Part shown: in pieces, positions 1-6,363 of the stretch
Position numbering within the stretch: position 1 is the first letter of the stretch
Layout of the letters: each line of letters starts with the position of its first letter
Source of the DNA: Thermoleophilaceae bacterium
Lineage (GTDB): Bacteria; Actinomycetota; Thermoleophilia; Solirubrobacterales; Thermoleophilaceae
DNA length: 6,623 nt
Reading direction: 5' to 3'
Assembly (NCBI GenBank): GCA_013812005.1
Contig: JACCUE010000091.1
Coordinates: 1 to 6,623 of the forward strand
Notes under the pieces: generated by a model
The model's database searches: none
What the model saw: only the letters and a program-made list of their open reading frames with translations
Told to the model about the DNA's origin: nothing
Translations under genes and position numbers: made by a program

Positions 1-26
1 GCGCAGGCGGCCCTCGCACGGACTGT

Positions 27-1571
27 CTAGTCCCTGTAGTAGCGCAACTTCCTGCCGGCCTTGGCGACACGGCTGGTCAGGAGGCTTCCGCCCCGAGCGG
101 ATGCGAGGCGCCAGCGCAGCCTCGCGGCGCCATTGCGGCTCACGGCGACCTTGAACATGCCGCGTCCGCTGGTTCTCACCGACCGCACCCTCCTGAAGGG
201 GCCGCGGCCCTTGGCCGCCTGGATCTGCACCGACGCCGAGCCGCCGGGACGCACCTGTCCATAGACCTCGACCTTCTTGGAGGAGAGCTTGGTGACCACG
301 ATCGGCACCCGGTAGGCCTCGTATGAGGGCTTGGCCCTGCGGCCCTTCGTATCAGCGAAACGCAGGCCGGTGTTGAACACGTCGAGCTCCGGCGGGTCGG
401 CCAGCTCGTACTGGCTGACCATGGTGACCCGGGGGTCGTCGTAGAACAGCTTGTCGGACTCGTTGATGTAGCGCGCCTGCTGGGCGAGGCTCGGTGCAAA
501 GCGCCGCTCCGGCGGACGGCTCTGGAAGCCGAACTCCGTGCTGAGGATCGGCGCCCTGCGCGTGATCCGCCCGAGCTTCTTGGCCCGGTCGATCAGCTTG
601 TGCAGGCGCGGCATGTACGCGATCGGCAGGGAGTACCTGCTCTGCACCCTGCTCTGCGGCGTGCCGTACGCCCCGAAGTTGTACGGGTGCACGGCGAAGC
701 CGCCGATGTTGAGCTTCTTGACCTTACCCGCGCAGCCGTGGCGCTTGGCCTGCCTGCCGCGGAACTTGTCGCCGTTCACGTCGAGGCACAACGCCGCGTT
801 CAGCATTGCGAGCGGCTCGCTGATCGAGGCCACCTCGCCGAACATCACCTTGTTGCGGCGCGCCGGGTCGAACCTGGCGATCGAGTTATACCCCGCGATG
901 AACAGCTTGCGGTAGAGCACCGCTTCAGTCTGCACCTTGCGCAGGCCCGGCCGCTTCTGCTGGGGCGTCAGCCACTGTTCCAGGTTCGGCTCGTTCCAGA
1001 TCGAGTAGTAGTCGATCTTGCCCCTGTAGCGCCTGGCCACGGCGGCGGCGAACTTGCCGAAGTCGGCGGGCTTGGGGTTCTTGGTGCACGGCACCCCGCG
1101 GCACGCACGCGGGCTGCGGGTGGTGAAGTGGGGTCCGGGACCCGTGATCGTGCCGAGAATCCGGAGGCCGTTGGCGTTGGCAAGCTGCACCAGTCGGTCC
1201 GTCCGCGACCAGTCGTACTTGGGTGAATTGGGGTCGGCGGCGTTGAAGCCGGCCGGTCGCCTGCGGTCGCTCGGGGTCATGTAGATCTTGTGAAAGATGA
1301 TGTTGGTGCGGACCACGTCGACGCCGAGGTTGGCGATCTCCGCCATCGAGGTCGCGGGGTCCTGGCGGGCAGAGCCCAGCAGCTCACGGTCGTCCTGAAT
1401 GATGGAGAGCTGGTTCTTGCCCGCCGAAGCGGCTCCCGGCGCGATCAGCGCCGCTGTGGCCATGACGAGCGCGCAGCCGAGGAGTCGGAGGCTCTTGGTG
1501 GTGCTGGTCCCCACGCGTGGGCGGGGGGCCGGGGCCATTGAGCCCGCGGCAGATCGCGTTGCGGTCGGCAT
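27..1571 (-). CDS. Secreted TIM-barrel glycoside hydrolase, GH39/GH5-like (clan GH-A)
   Basis: A 514-residue protein that probably hydrolyses a glycosidic bond outside the cell with retention of configuration; the substrate cannot be read from the sequence. Residues about 26-50 form a signal peptide (basic start, hydrophobic core, cleavage likely after Ala-Ser-Ala at 48-50). The barrel spans about 55-420. The acid/base motif is IWNEPN with Glu194, the nucleophile motif STEFG with Glu346, and an HPY motif at 295-297 fits a barrel strand end of this clan. Mature cysteines 157, 162, 262 and 280 could form two disulfides. Residues about 423-505 look like a C-terminal beta-sandwich accessory domain. 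I chose the ATG at 1571 because GAAGGG lies five bases upstream. The frame is open back to an ATG at 1688 that overlaps the GH2 stop codon, but those 39 extra codons have poorer third-position GC and include AGA. Family-level function is fairly certain; the exact GH family (GH39/PslG-like or GH5-like) is not. Confidence 0.85.
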   Translation of the reverse strand: MPTATRSAAGSMAPAPRPRVGTSTTKSLRLLGCALVMATAALIAPGAASAGKNQLSIIQDDRELLGSARQDPATSMAEIANLGVDVVRTNIIFHKIYMTPSDRRRPAGFNAADPNSPKYDWSRTDRLVQLANANGLRILGTITGPGPHFTTRSPRACRGVPCTKNPKPADFGKFAAAVARRYRGKIDYYSIWNEPNLEQWLTPQQKRPGLRKVQTEAVLYRKLFIAGYNSIARFDPARRNKVMFGEVASISEPLAMLNAALCLDVNGDKFRGRQAKRHGCAGKVKKLNIGGFAVHPYNFGAYGTPQSRVQSRYSLPIAYMPRLHKLIDRAKKLGRITRRAPILSTEFGFQSRPPERRFAPSLAQQARYINESDKLFYDDPRVTMVSQYELADPPELDVFNTGLRFADTKGRRAKPSYEAYRVPIVVTKLSSKKVEVYGQVRPGGSASVQIQAAKGRGPFRRVRSVRTSGRGMFKVAVSRNGAARLRWRLASARGGSLLTSRVAKAGRKLRYYRD

Positions 1572-1576
1572 GCGGT

Positions 1577-1582
1577 CCCTTC
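1577..1582 (-). promoter_or_regulatory. Ribosome binding site deciding the start at 1571
   Basis: On the minus strand GAAGGG sits five bases before the ATG at 1571. It is the best Shine-Dalgarno match near the three possible ATG starts of this gene (1688, 1571, 1538). The ATG at 1538 has no convincing purine-rich site, and the one at 1688 would depend on coupling to the upstream stop codon. Confidence 0.6.
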
Positions 1583-1647
1583 GTTTGGAGCCCGGAGAAT
1601 CAGATCGGCAGGGCTCGAGGTCTGCAGTGTCGGTGATAGTACACACC

Positions 1648-1676
1648 CCCCGAGAGCTGAAGTTGCGGTCTCGGGG
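1648..1676 (-). repeat. Inverted repeat between the two glycosidase genes
   Basis: A perfect 8-base inverted repeat (CCCCGAGA at 1648-1655, TCTCGGGG at 1669-1676) encloses a 13-base loop. It begins nine bases after the GH2 stop codon in the direction of transcription. No T-run follows on the minus strand, so it is not a standard intrinsic terminator. It could be a factor-dependent or attenuating hairpin, an mRNA-stabilising 3' stem, or an operator. A TACTAT hexamer at 1641-1636 on the minus strand resembles a -10 box and could serve the downstream gene, but no matching -35 is visible. Function unknown. Confidence 0.35.
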
Positions 1677-1684
1677 AGTGTTTC

Positions 1685-3652
1685 TCATGGGTAGAGCGGG
1701 GTGCGGGCAAAGTGGTCACGCAGCACTGCCCAGGCGGGCTTGCGCTCGCCCGTGTAGGTGAGCACCCCCTTGTGGTGACGGGTGTTGCGCCCGGGTCCCT
1801 GAACCGCTCCGCCGCGCCAGCCGGGGAAGATCTCGAACTCGCGCAGGGTCCAGTGGATGGCGCCCGACAGGTAGGGCTGGCGGTCCACCACGTCCATGGT
1901 GGAGGCCACGTGCTGGGTCTGGAAGCCGTAGCTGCCCTTCTCGCTGACGGGCGCCTCGGCCATGTCGGGCCGTCCCTCGGCGCCGAACTCGGTCATCACC
2001 AGAGCGTTGTCGGGATAGTAGTTGCGCATCTCCGCCAGGAAGGGCTCCAGCAGGTTGAAGTCCGCGACCCAGGGATACCAGCCGAAGTACTGGTTGATGC
2101 CGATGATGTCGAAGCGCCCGTAGGTGAGCTGCTCGCCGTAGTTGGGCCGCCCCTTGATGTCGATGGCGATCGGCAGGGTGGGGTCGAGGTCGCGCGCTTG
2201 CTCCTCGGCGTCCAGCAGGAACCGTCGTGTGTCGGGCTTACGGTCGGGCGTGAAGGTCAGCTCGTTGGCCACCGAGTGGGTGATCACCGACGGGTGGTTG
2301 CGCGCGGCCTTCACCGTGCGCTCGACCTGGCGCACCGCGTAGGAGCGGGTCCGTGCGCTCCCCAGCAGGTTGGGCTTGCGGTCACGCTGCCATACGGGGG
2401 CCTGGTTCCACACCATGATCCCCGCCCGGTCGAGGCGCCTGAGCATCGCCTCTCTGAGCACGTAATGGGAGCGGGTCACGTTGGCGCCCAGCTCCTGGAG
2501 CTCGCGCACCGTGGTGTTCATGTTGGCCGCCGTCAGGGCTGCCCCGCGGCCGGGGTAGTCGTCGTGGATCGAGGCCCCACGCAACTGGATCCGGCGGTTG
2601 TTCAGGTAAAGAAGACCGCGCTTGACGGTGACCGAGCGCAGGCCGAGGGGCATCTTCTGCACCTGCTCGACCCGGCCCTTGTAGGCCACCTGCACGCGTG
2701 CGCGGTAGAGGTTGGGCCTGTCGGGTGACCACAGCTCAGGCCGTGGCACGGGCATGCGCAGCGTCACCCGCCGGCGCGCCCCGCGACCGCCGGCCAGGGG
2801 AAAGGCGCCCTTGGTCACGCGGCCGCTCGGCGAGCGCAGGGTCACCTGGAGCTCGGGCTGAGGGAGGGGCAGGAGTCGTCCGGGGCCGCGCCCCTCGCCC
2901 TTTGCCCTGGGCGCCTGGCGGCGCGCCTCCTTGGGCAGGCGGGAAAGGATCCCGTCCACGAGCAGGTTGGCCCTGCAGCGGGTGGCCGGCCCCTTGCAGG
3001 TGACCTCCGAGAGCAGTCCGAGGTCGGCCACCTGAGCGCGCCCCCGGGGCACGAGGGTCACCGGGCGGGTGATTCCGCCCCAGTTCCACCAGCCTTCGGC
3101 GAGTTTCGGGCTCTTGCGGCTGTCCACGGTGACCACGAGCTCGTTCACGCGGCCGGGGCGCAGGCCAGTGGCCGCCTTCTCGAAGGGGGTGTACGGGTCG
3201 GCGTTCACGCCGATGGGGCGCCCGTTGAGGTACACGGTGGCCCGGCGGCGTACCTGCTCGAAGCGAAAGGCCCAGCGAAAGCCCTTGGCCTTCGGGGCGA
3301 CGAAGCGAAGCCGATACTGCTTGACCGCACCGCCGAACAGCTCCGGTGCGGCATCGGGGTCGAACACGCTCGGAACGGAGACCGGGGTCCACGCGACCTC
3401 GGCCTGGCTCGCGCGGCCACGAACCTTGCCGCCCACACGGTTCTCCTGTCCCTCCTCGCTCTCATCCGGCGGCGGAGGCTGGGGCGCCGGTGGGGCGGCT
3501 CCCGCCTCTCGGATCTCCCAGCCGGTGTTCAAGGAGATCGCCTTGGGTGGCATGGGCTTGGCAGCCCAGGCGCCGGCGGGCAGGCAGAGCCCGGCCGCCA
3601 GAGCGACTGAAAATGCAACTCTCCTCCTCCGCGGAACAAGCACCGGTTGCAT
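1685..3652 (-). CDS. Secreted glycoside hydrolase family 2, beta-glucuronidase-like
   Basis: A 655-residue retaining glycosidase, probably cleaving a beta-linked sugar outside the cell. Residues 1-30 are a signal peptide (PRRRR, hydrophobic core, cleavage likely after Ala-Trp-Ala). The order of domains is that of GH2: sugar-binding jelly roll (about 38-200, containing GGITRPV), immunoglobulin-like sandwich (about 205-338), catalytic barrel (about 345-655). The acid/base is Glu464 in NHPSVITHSVANE and the nucleophile Glu555 in MTEFGAEG. They are 91 residues apart, the same spacing as in E. coli UidA (413 and 504). GINQYFGWY (518-526) and Trp601 also match beta-glucuronidases. The glucuronate-binding Asn-x-Lys motif appears as His626-x-Lys628, so specificity is open; galactosidase or another GH2 activity is possible. 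Low-complexity inserts lie at about 51-82 (proline-rich, then acidic) and 237-266. Cys219 and Cys226 may pair. The start is the ATG at 3652, with a weak AGGGGGG site 12 bases upstream. The next gene on this strand is a second secreted glycosidase. Confidence 0.88.
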   Translation of the reverse strand: MQPVLVPRRRRVAFSVALAAGLCLPAGAWAAKPMPPKAISLNTGWEIREAGAAPPAPQPPPPDESEEGQENRVGGKVRGRASQAEVAWTPVSVPSVFDPDAAPELFGGAVKQYRLRFVAPKAKGFRWAFRFEQVRRRATVYLNGRPIGVNADPYTPFEKAATGLRPGRVNELVVTVDSRKSPKLAEGWWNWGGITRPVTLVPRGRAQVADLGLLSEVTCKGPATRCRANLLVDGILSRLPKEARRQAPRAKGEGRGPGRLLPLPQPELQVTLRSPSGRVTKGAFPLAGGRGARRRVTLRMPVPRPELWSPDRPNLYRARVQVAYKGRVEQVQKMPLGLRSVTVKRGLLYLNNRRIQLRGASIHDDYPGRGAALTAANMNTTVRELQELGANVTRSHYVLREAMLRRLDRAGIMVWNQAPVWQRDRKPNLLGSARTRSYAVRQVERTVKAARNHPSVITHSVANELTFTPDRKPDTRRFLLDAEEQARDLDPTLPIAIDIKGRPNYGEQLTYGRFDIIGINQYFGWYPWVADFNLLEPFLAEMRNYYPDNALVMTEFGAEGRPDMAEAPVSEKGSYGFQTQHVASTMDVVDRQPYLSGAIHWTLREFEIFPGWRGGAVQGPGRNTRHHKGVLTYTGERKPAWAVLRDHFARTPLYP

Positions 3653-3730
3653 GTAACTCGCTAACCCCCCTGCGGTTGTGGCATACCGCGAAAAGAGTGG
3701 CAGAGGCGAGACTCCGCGCGCGCCAGCCTG

Positions 3731-3759
3731 TGGACGCACGCGGGCGCGCCCGTCATAAT
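3731..3759 (+). promoter_or_regulatory. Candidate ccmE promoter, possibly leaderless
   Basis: TGGACG (3731-3736, four of six matches to TTGACA) and CATAAT (3754-3759, five of six matches to TATAAT) are 17 bases apart, the ideal spacing. Only seven bases separate CATAAT from the GTG start of ccmE at 3767, so transcription would begin at or next to the start codon. No properly spaced Shine-Dalgarno sequence precedes that GTG. Both points suggest a leaderless mRNA, a common arrangement in actinobacteria. This is an inference from pattern only. Confidence 0.45.
3741..3752. repeat. 12-base perfect palindrome in the promoter spacer
   Basis: CGGGCGCGCCCG reads the same on both strands and lies entirely within the 17-base spacer of the candidate ccmE promoter. 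It could be an operator half-way between the two boxes. GC-rich DNA makes such palindromes fairly likely by chance, so the regulatory reading is weak. The rest of the 114-base divergent region (3653-3766) shows no clear promoter for the leftward GH2 gene. Confidence 0.25.
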
Positions 3760-3766
3760 CCGGTGG

Positions 3767-4168
3767 GTGGACCCCTCCCGCAAGCGCAAGATCCGGCTGG
3801 TGCTGGCCCTCTCGGTCGCTGTGCTTCTGGCCAGCGCGCTCGTCTACACGACCTTCACAGCATCGACCGAGGCCAGCACGCCGTCCGATCTGATGGCCTC
3901 TGCAGAGCCGGGCCGCTCGTATGAGCTGACCGGCAAGGTGGTCGACGATTCTGTGAAGCGCGAGGGGGAGGGCCTGCGGTTTGCGGTGCGTGACCGCGAC
4001 GGCACGGCTTCGGTTCCGGTGGTCTACGAGGGTGTCGTGCCCGATCCTTTCCGCGAGGGCCGCGAGGTGATTGTGTCGGGCGAGCTCGAGGACGGCAAGT
4101 TCGTGGCCGAGCGCGACTCGCTGATCACCAAGTGCCCGTCGAAGTTCACGGACGACAAGAAGAGCTAG
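3767..4168 (+). CDS. ccmE: Cytochrome c maturation haem chaperone CcmE, cysteine type
   Basis: A 133-residue membrane-anchored haem chaperone. In system I, CcmE receives haem from CcmC with CcmAB help, holds it covalently outside the membrane and passes it to CcmF. Residues 1-9 are basic, 10-30 form the single membrane helix, and about 48-120 form the OB-fold, with the family signature VPDPFREGREVIVSGEL (91-107). E. coli CcmE binds haem through a histidine in HxxxY. Here the equivalent stretch is CPSKF, so Cys123 takes the histidine's place, as in the variant known from Desulfovibrio and archaea, but the tyrosine is replaced by Phe127 (codon TTC). The protein has no histidine anywhere and only this one cysteine. 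The start is GTG at 3767: an upstream pair of promoter boxes points to it, and it gives a normal N-terminus. The stop codon TAG is followed directly by the ccmF ATG, so the two are probably cotranscribed. Identity is firm; the haem-binding chemistry is inferred. Confidence 0.93.
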   Translation: MDPSRKRKIRLVLALSVAVLLASALVYTTFTASTEASTPSDLMASAEPGRSYELTGKVVDDSVKREGEGLRFAVRDRDGTASVPVVYEGVVPDPFREGREVIVSGELEDGKFVAERDSLITKCPSKFTDDKKS

Positions 4169-6328
4169 ATGGCGGGCGTCGGGTCGGCGTGCCTGGTCAT
4201 CGCTCTGATGACCGCGCTGTACGCGGCCGCGGCGTCGGTGTACGGCGCGCGCAGCCACAAGCGGGAGTTCGTGGTCTCGGGCCGCCGCGCGATCTACTGC
4301 ATGGCTGCGCTGCTCATCGCCGCCACGGCGATCCTGCAGTCGGCGTTCCTGCGCTCGGACTTCTCGCTCAAGCTTGTTGCGGAGGGTTCGTCGACGGACA
4401 CCCCCACCTTCTACAAGGCCACCGCGATGTGGGCGACGCAGGACGGCTCACTGCTGCTGTGGGCGCTGCTGCTCTCGGTCTTCACCAGTGCGGTCCTGTT
4501 CCTCACCCGGCGCTCGTTGCGCGAGATCGCGCCGTGGGCCACCGCCGTGCTCGGCATGGTCGCCGGCTTCTTCCTCTTGCTGATGGTGGGCTGGGAGAAT
4601 CCCTTCACGATCACCCCGGGGCCTGTCCCGGCGGAGGGCGCCGGACTCAACCCGCTGCTGCGCCACCCGGCGATGATGATCCACCCGCCCATGCTCTACA
4701 CGGGCTACGTGGGCTTCTCGATCCCATTCGCCTTCGCCATCGGCGCGCTGATCACCCGGTCCACGGGGGCGGACTGGATTCGCGCCACCCGTCGCTTCGC
4801 CCTCGTGGCGTGGACCTTCCTGGGCACAGGGATCCTGCTGGGCGCGCTGTGGTCCTACACCGAGCTCGGCTGGGGCGGCTACTGGGCGTGGGACCCCGTG
4901 GAGAACGCGTCGCTGATGCCGTGGCTGACCGGCACCGCCTTCCTTCACTCGATCATGGTGCAGGAGAAGCGGGGGATGCTCAAGGTCTGGAACGTGTCGC
5001 TGATCATCGCCACGTTCGTGCTCGCGCTCGTGGGCACCTTCCTCGTGCGCTCGGGCATCCTCGAGTCGATCCACGCGTTCGGCGCGTCGACCATCGGCAC
5101 GCAGTTCCTGATCTTCATCGCGGTGGTGATCGTGGGCTCGGCCCTGCTCGTGGTCTCCCGCCTTTCTGACCTGCAGAGCGAGGCCCGCCTCGACTCGCTG
5201 CTCTCGCGGGAGGCATTCTTCCTGCTCAACAACCTGGTCCTGGTGGGCCTTGCCCTGGTGATCTTCTGGGGCACGTTCTTCCCGCTGATCTCCGAGGCGG
5301 CGGGCGCCGAGCGCAGCGTCGGCCCTCCGTGGTTCAACCGCATGACCACACCGCTCGCCCTCGTGCTCGTGCTGCTGATGGGCATCGGCCCCGTGGTGGC
5401 GTGGCGCAAGATCACGCTCGCGGGCCTGCGCCGGACGCTGCTGGTGCCGGTGGGCCTCGCCGCGGCGGTGCTCGTGATCCTGGTGGCGTTCACGCAGGCG
5501 CCCGAGAGCATCCCCTCGCTGGTCATGTTCTGCCTGGTGGCCTTCGTGCTCGGGGTGGTAGGTCAGGAGTTCTGGCGGGGCGCGTCGGCACGCCGGGTGA
5601 TGACCGGCAGAGGCTGGCTGCAGTCGCTCTCCGAGCTGGTCGGGCGCAACCGCCGGCGCTACGGCGGATACATGGCCCACGCCGGCATCGCGGTGCTGTT
5701 CTGTGGCGTGGCCGCCTCCTCCGCGTTCATAGAGCAGAAGGACGTGCGCCTCTCACCGGGCGAGAGCGTGCAGTCCGGCGACTACACCGTGACCTACGTA
5801 CGACCCACCGCGACCCTGGGCGGCGACCGCGCGGGCACCGGCGCGCCCATCACCTTCGGCGCGGTGCTGGAGGCGAAGGGCAACGGCAAGCAGTTCACCC
5901 TGCGTCCGCAGCGCAACTACTACCCGACCCTCGACGCATCAAAGGGCGCGATCGGGCGCTTCTTCGAGGGGGAGGCCACCAGCGAGGTGGACGTGCGCTG
6001 GGGCCTGCGCAGCGACTTCTGGACCGCGGTGCGTCCCGACATCAGCGCGCTCGACGGGCCGATCAGGGAGGCCAACCGCCGCTTCGAGGGCGCCGCCGAC
6101 AACGTCCAGGCCACGGTGATCGCGTTCCTGGTCGAGCGCTACCGCACCGATCCGCCTCCCGCCACGTTCCGCACGATCGTGTCCCCGCTGGTGTCCTGGA
6201 TCTGGATCGGCGGGGCGATCGTGCTGCTCGGCGCCCTCGTGGCCGTGTGGCCGGCGCCCGAGAGCCGGGTACGCCGCGTGCGCAGCCTCTATTCGGCCCG
6301 CCTCGGCAAGGACCTCTCGGAGGCGTAG
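4169..6328 (+). CDS. ccmF: Haem lyase CcmF of cytochrome c maturation system I
   Basis: A 719-residue polytopic membrane protein that attaches haem delivered by CcmE to the CxxCH motif of apocytochrome c on the outer membrane face. About 15 membrane helices can be picked out. The tryptophan-rich haem-handling motif is at 235-245 (WGGYWAWDPVE), with Tyr238 where E. coli has a second tryptophan. All four conserved histidines are present: His172 (IHPPMLY), His260 (FLHS), His302 (SIHAF) and His504 (MAHAG), matching E. coli 173, 261, 303 and 491. The soluble loop of about 520-672 precedes a last helix at 673-694. The protein is about 70 residues longer than E. coli CcmF (647), partly through a helical insert at about 625-665. 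The ATG follows the ccmE TAG with no gap; AAGAAGAG in the end of ccmE is a weak ribosome binding site, so translational coupling is likely. CcsA, which belongs to the same haem-handling superfamily, is much shorter and lacks this C-terminal loop. Confidence 0.96.
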   Translation: MAGVGSACLVIALMTALYAAAASVYGARSHKREFVVSGRRAIYCMAALLIAATAILQSAFLRSDFSLKLVAEGSSTDTPTFYKATAMWATQDGSLLLWALLLSVFTSAVLFLTRRSLREIAPWATAVLGMVAGFFLLLMVGWENPFTITPGPVPAEGAGLNPLLRHPAMMIHPPMLYTGYVGFSIPFAFAIGALITRSTGADWIRATRRFALVAWTFLGTGILLGALWSYTELGWGGYWAWDPVENASLMPWLTGTAFLHSIMVQEKRGMLKVWNVSLIIATFVLALVGTFLVRSGILESIHAFGASTIGTQFLIFIAVVIVGSALLVVSRLSDLQSEARLDSLLSREAFFLLNNLVLVGLALVIFWGTFFPLISEAAGAERSVGPPWFNRMTTPLALVLVLLMGIGPVVAWRKITLAGLRRTLLVPVGLAAAVLVILVAFTQAPESIPSLVMFCLVAFVLGVVGQEFWRGASARRVMTGRGWLQSLSELVGRNRRRYGGYMAHAGIAVLFCGVAASSAFIEQKDVRLSPGESVQSGDYTVTYVRPTATLGGDRAGTGAPITFGAVLEAKGNGKQFTLRPQRNYYPTLDASKGAIGRFFEGEATSEVDVRWGLRSDFWTAVRPDISALDGPIREANRRFEGAADNVQATVIAFLVERYRTDPPPATFRTIVSPLVSWIWIGGAIVLLGALVAVWPAPESRVRRVRSLYSARLGKDLSEA

Positions 6329-6363
6329 GCGCGACGTTACCGAGGGGGGCTAGCTTCAGCGGC

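Noticed and set aside
1464..1493. A lipobox-like LLGC in the N-terminus of the GH39/GH5-like protein
   Set aside because: The cysteine (residue 33) lies before most of the hydrophobic core, so it is not placed for lipoprotein processing; an Ala-x-Ala site after the core fits better.
1648..1676. Reading the inverted repeat as an intrinsic terminator
   Set aside because: No T-run follows the stem on the minus strand, and the stem is only 8 bases with a 13-base loop.
1712..2728. A 338-codon plus-strand open frame opposite the GH2 gene
   Set aside because: Composition is an antisense shadow (Val, Gly, His, Leu rich) with no recognisable motif; the GH2 gene opposite carries catalytic motifs across this stretch.
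3653..4258. N-terminal extension of the GH2 frame by 202 codons
   Set aside because: It would run antisense through ccmE and the divergent promoter region; the ATG at 3652 gives a proper signal peptide directly.
4448..5680. A 410-codon open frame antisense to ccmF
   Set aside because: Its translation is dominated by His, Arg, Glu and Gln in a way typical of an antisense shadow of GC-rich coding DNA, and ccmF on the other strand has full family motifs.
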